Below are positions 63,895-64,000 of a stretch of DNA of 64,000 nucleotides, piece after piece. This DNA comes from Burkholderia savannae (GTDB taxonomy: Bacteria > Pseudomonadota > Gammaproteobacteria > Burkholderiales > Burkholderiaceae): the NCBI RefSeq assembly GCF_001524445.2, contig NZ_CP013418.1, positions 2,418,001-2,482,000 on the forward strand, read 5' to 3'. How positions within the stretch are numbered: the stretch's first letter is position 1; each line of letters begins with the position of its first letter. A program made the position numbers and the translations under genes. The notes beneath the pieces were generated by a model, which was not told the DNA's origin, ran no database searches, and saw only the letters and a list, made by a program, of their open reading frames with translations.

Positions 63895-64000
63895 GCGGTC
63901 GCCTCCAAAAGCCGCGCGGCGGCCGCGCCGCGACCCGGCCGCAACTCCATCCGGGCCGCCACCGGTGCGACTGCGTACGGCGCAAAATCGGCGAGTAGCT
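63891..64000 (-). CDS. C-terminal fragment of an unidentified operon gene (runs off the right edge)
   Basis: A minus-strand frame is open from the window edge to TGA at 63891-63893, overlapping the SDR start as ATGA. The visible residues, DFAPYAVAPVAARMELRPGR and then GAAAARLLEATA, are too few to assign. The overlap and open frame show that the operon continues upstream, outside the window. Confidence 0.6.
   Translation of the reverse strand, partial: LLADFAPYAVAPVAARMELRPGRGAAAARLLEATA

Overview
The base composition (high GC, with long spurious reading frames on both strands), the codon use and the gene families point to a betaproteobacterium of the Burkholderia pseudomallei group (pseudomallei/thailandensis/oklahomensis-like), most likely its second chromosome. 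That placement is inferred from content; no database was searched. The window has no rRNA, tRNA or CRISPR that I can see. It divides into three parts.

(1) 1-22464, metabolic and regulatory accessory genes. A GYD-domain protein and a type I glutamine synthetase precede a 2-oxoacid dehydrogenase E1alpha/E1beta/E2 set that has no E3. Next is a scar in which a LysR regulator and a divergent quinone-reductase gene have both lost their 5' halves. Then come an FMN L-lactate-type dehydrogenase with a LysR gene, an 11-bp tandem repeat, an MHS-family transporter, and an ornithine cyclodeaminase/CtlX operon facing an Lrp/AsnC regulator. D-serine ammonia-lyase faces a LysR gene, and another LysR gene faces a short-chain dehydrogenase (SDR) lacking the usual active-site Tyr and Lys. 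An FAD monooxygenase and an exported transglutaminase-like protein close this part.

(2) 22509-54297, a complete type VI secretion system (T6SS). tagH (FHA protein) and tssQ (lipoprotein) run leftward. A 618-bp AT-rich control region separates them from a rightward array tssJ-K-L-M-tagF-ppkA-tssA-B-C-hcp-tssE-F-G-H-vgrG. Most genes overlap or nearly touch. All thirteen core Tss proteins are present, plus a threonine-phosphorylation branch (kinase, FHA protein, TagF) without a visible PppA phosphatase. The array ends in an effector module: VgrG, a TPR-like candidate adaptor, a 1511-residue PAAR-Rhs protein with a low-GC toxin tail, and a low-GC candidate immunity gene. Gene debris follows: a palindromic REP-like hairpin, a 50-codon orphan C-terminus and a decayed IS5-type transposase.

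(3) 56196-64000, leftward metabolic operons. An SDR/epimerase pair faces a nucleotidyltransferase-fold protein. A tightly coupled operon then runs in from beyond the right edge: unknown protein, SDR, RidA, PfkB kinase, phosphohexomutase, histidine phosphatase, purine-nucleoside-phosphorylase-like enzyme. Together these look like an uncharacterised nucleoside/sugar-phosphate pathway.

The best candidates for something undescribed are the adaptor/toxin/immunity module at 48136-54621 and the phosphorylase operon at 58613-64000. Minisatellites in or beside the T6SS regulatory genes (18 bp inside tagF, 13 bp between tagF and ppkA) are also worth testing as length-variable switches.
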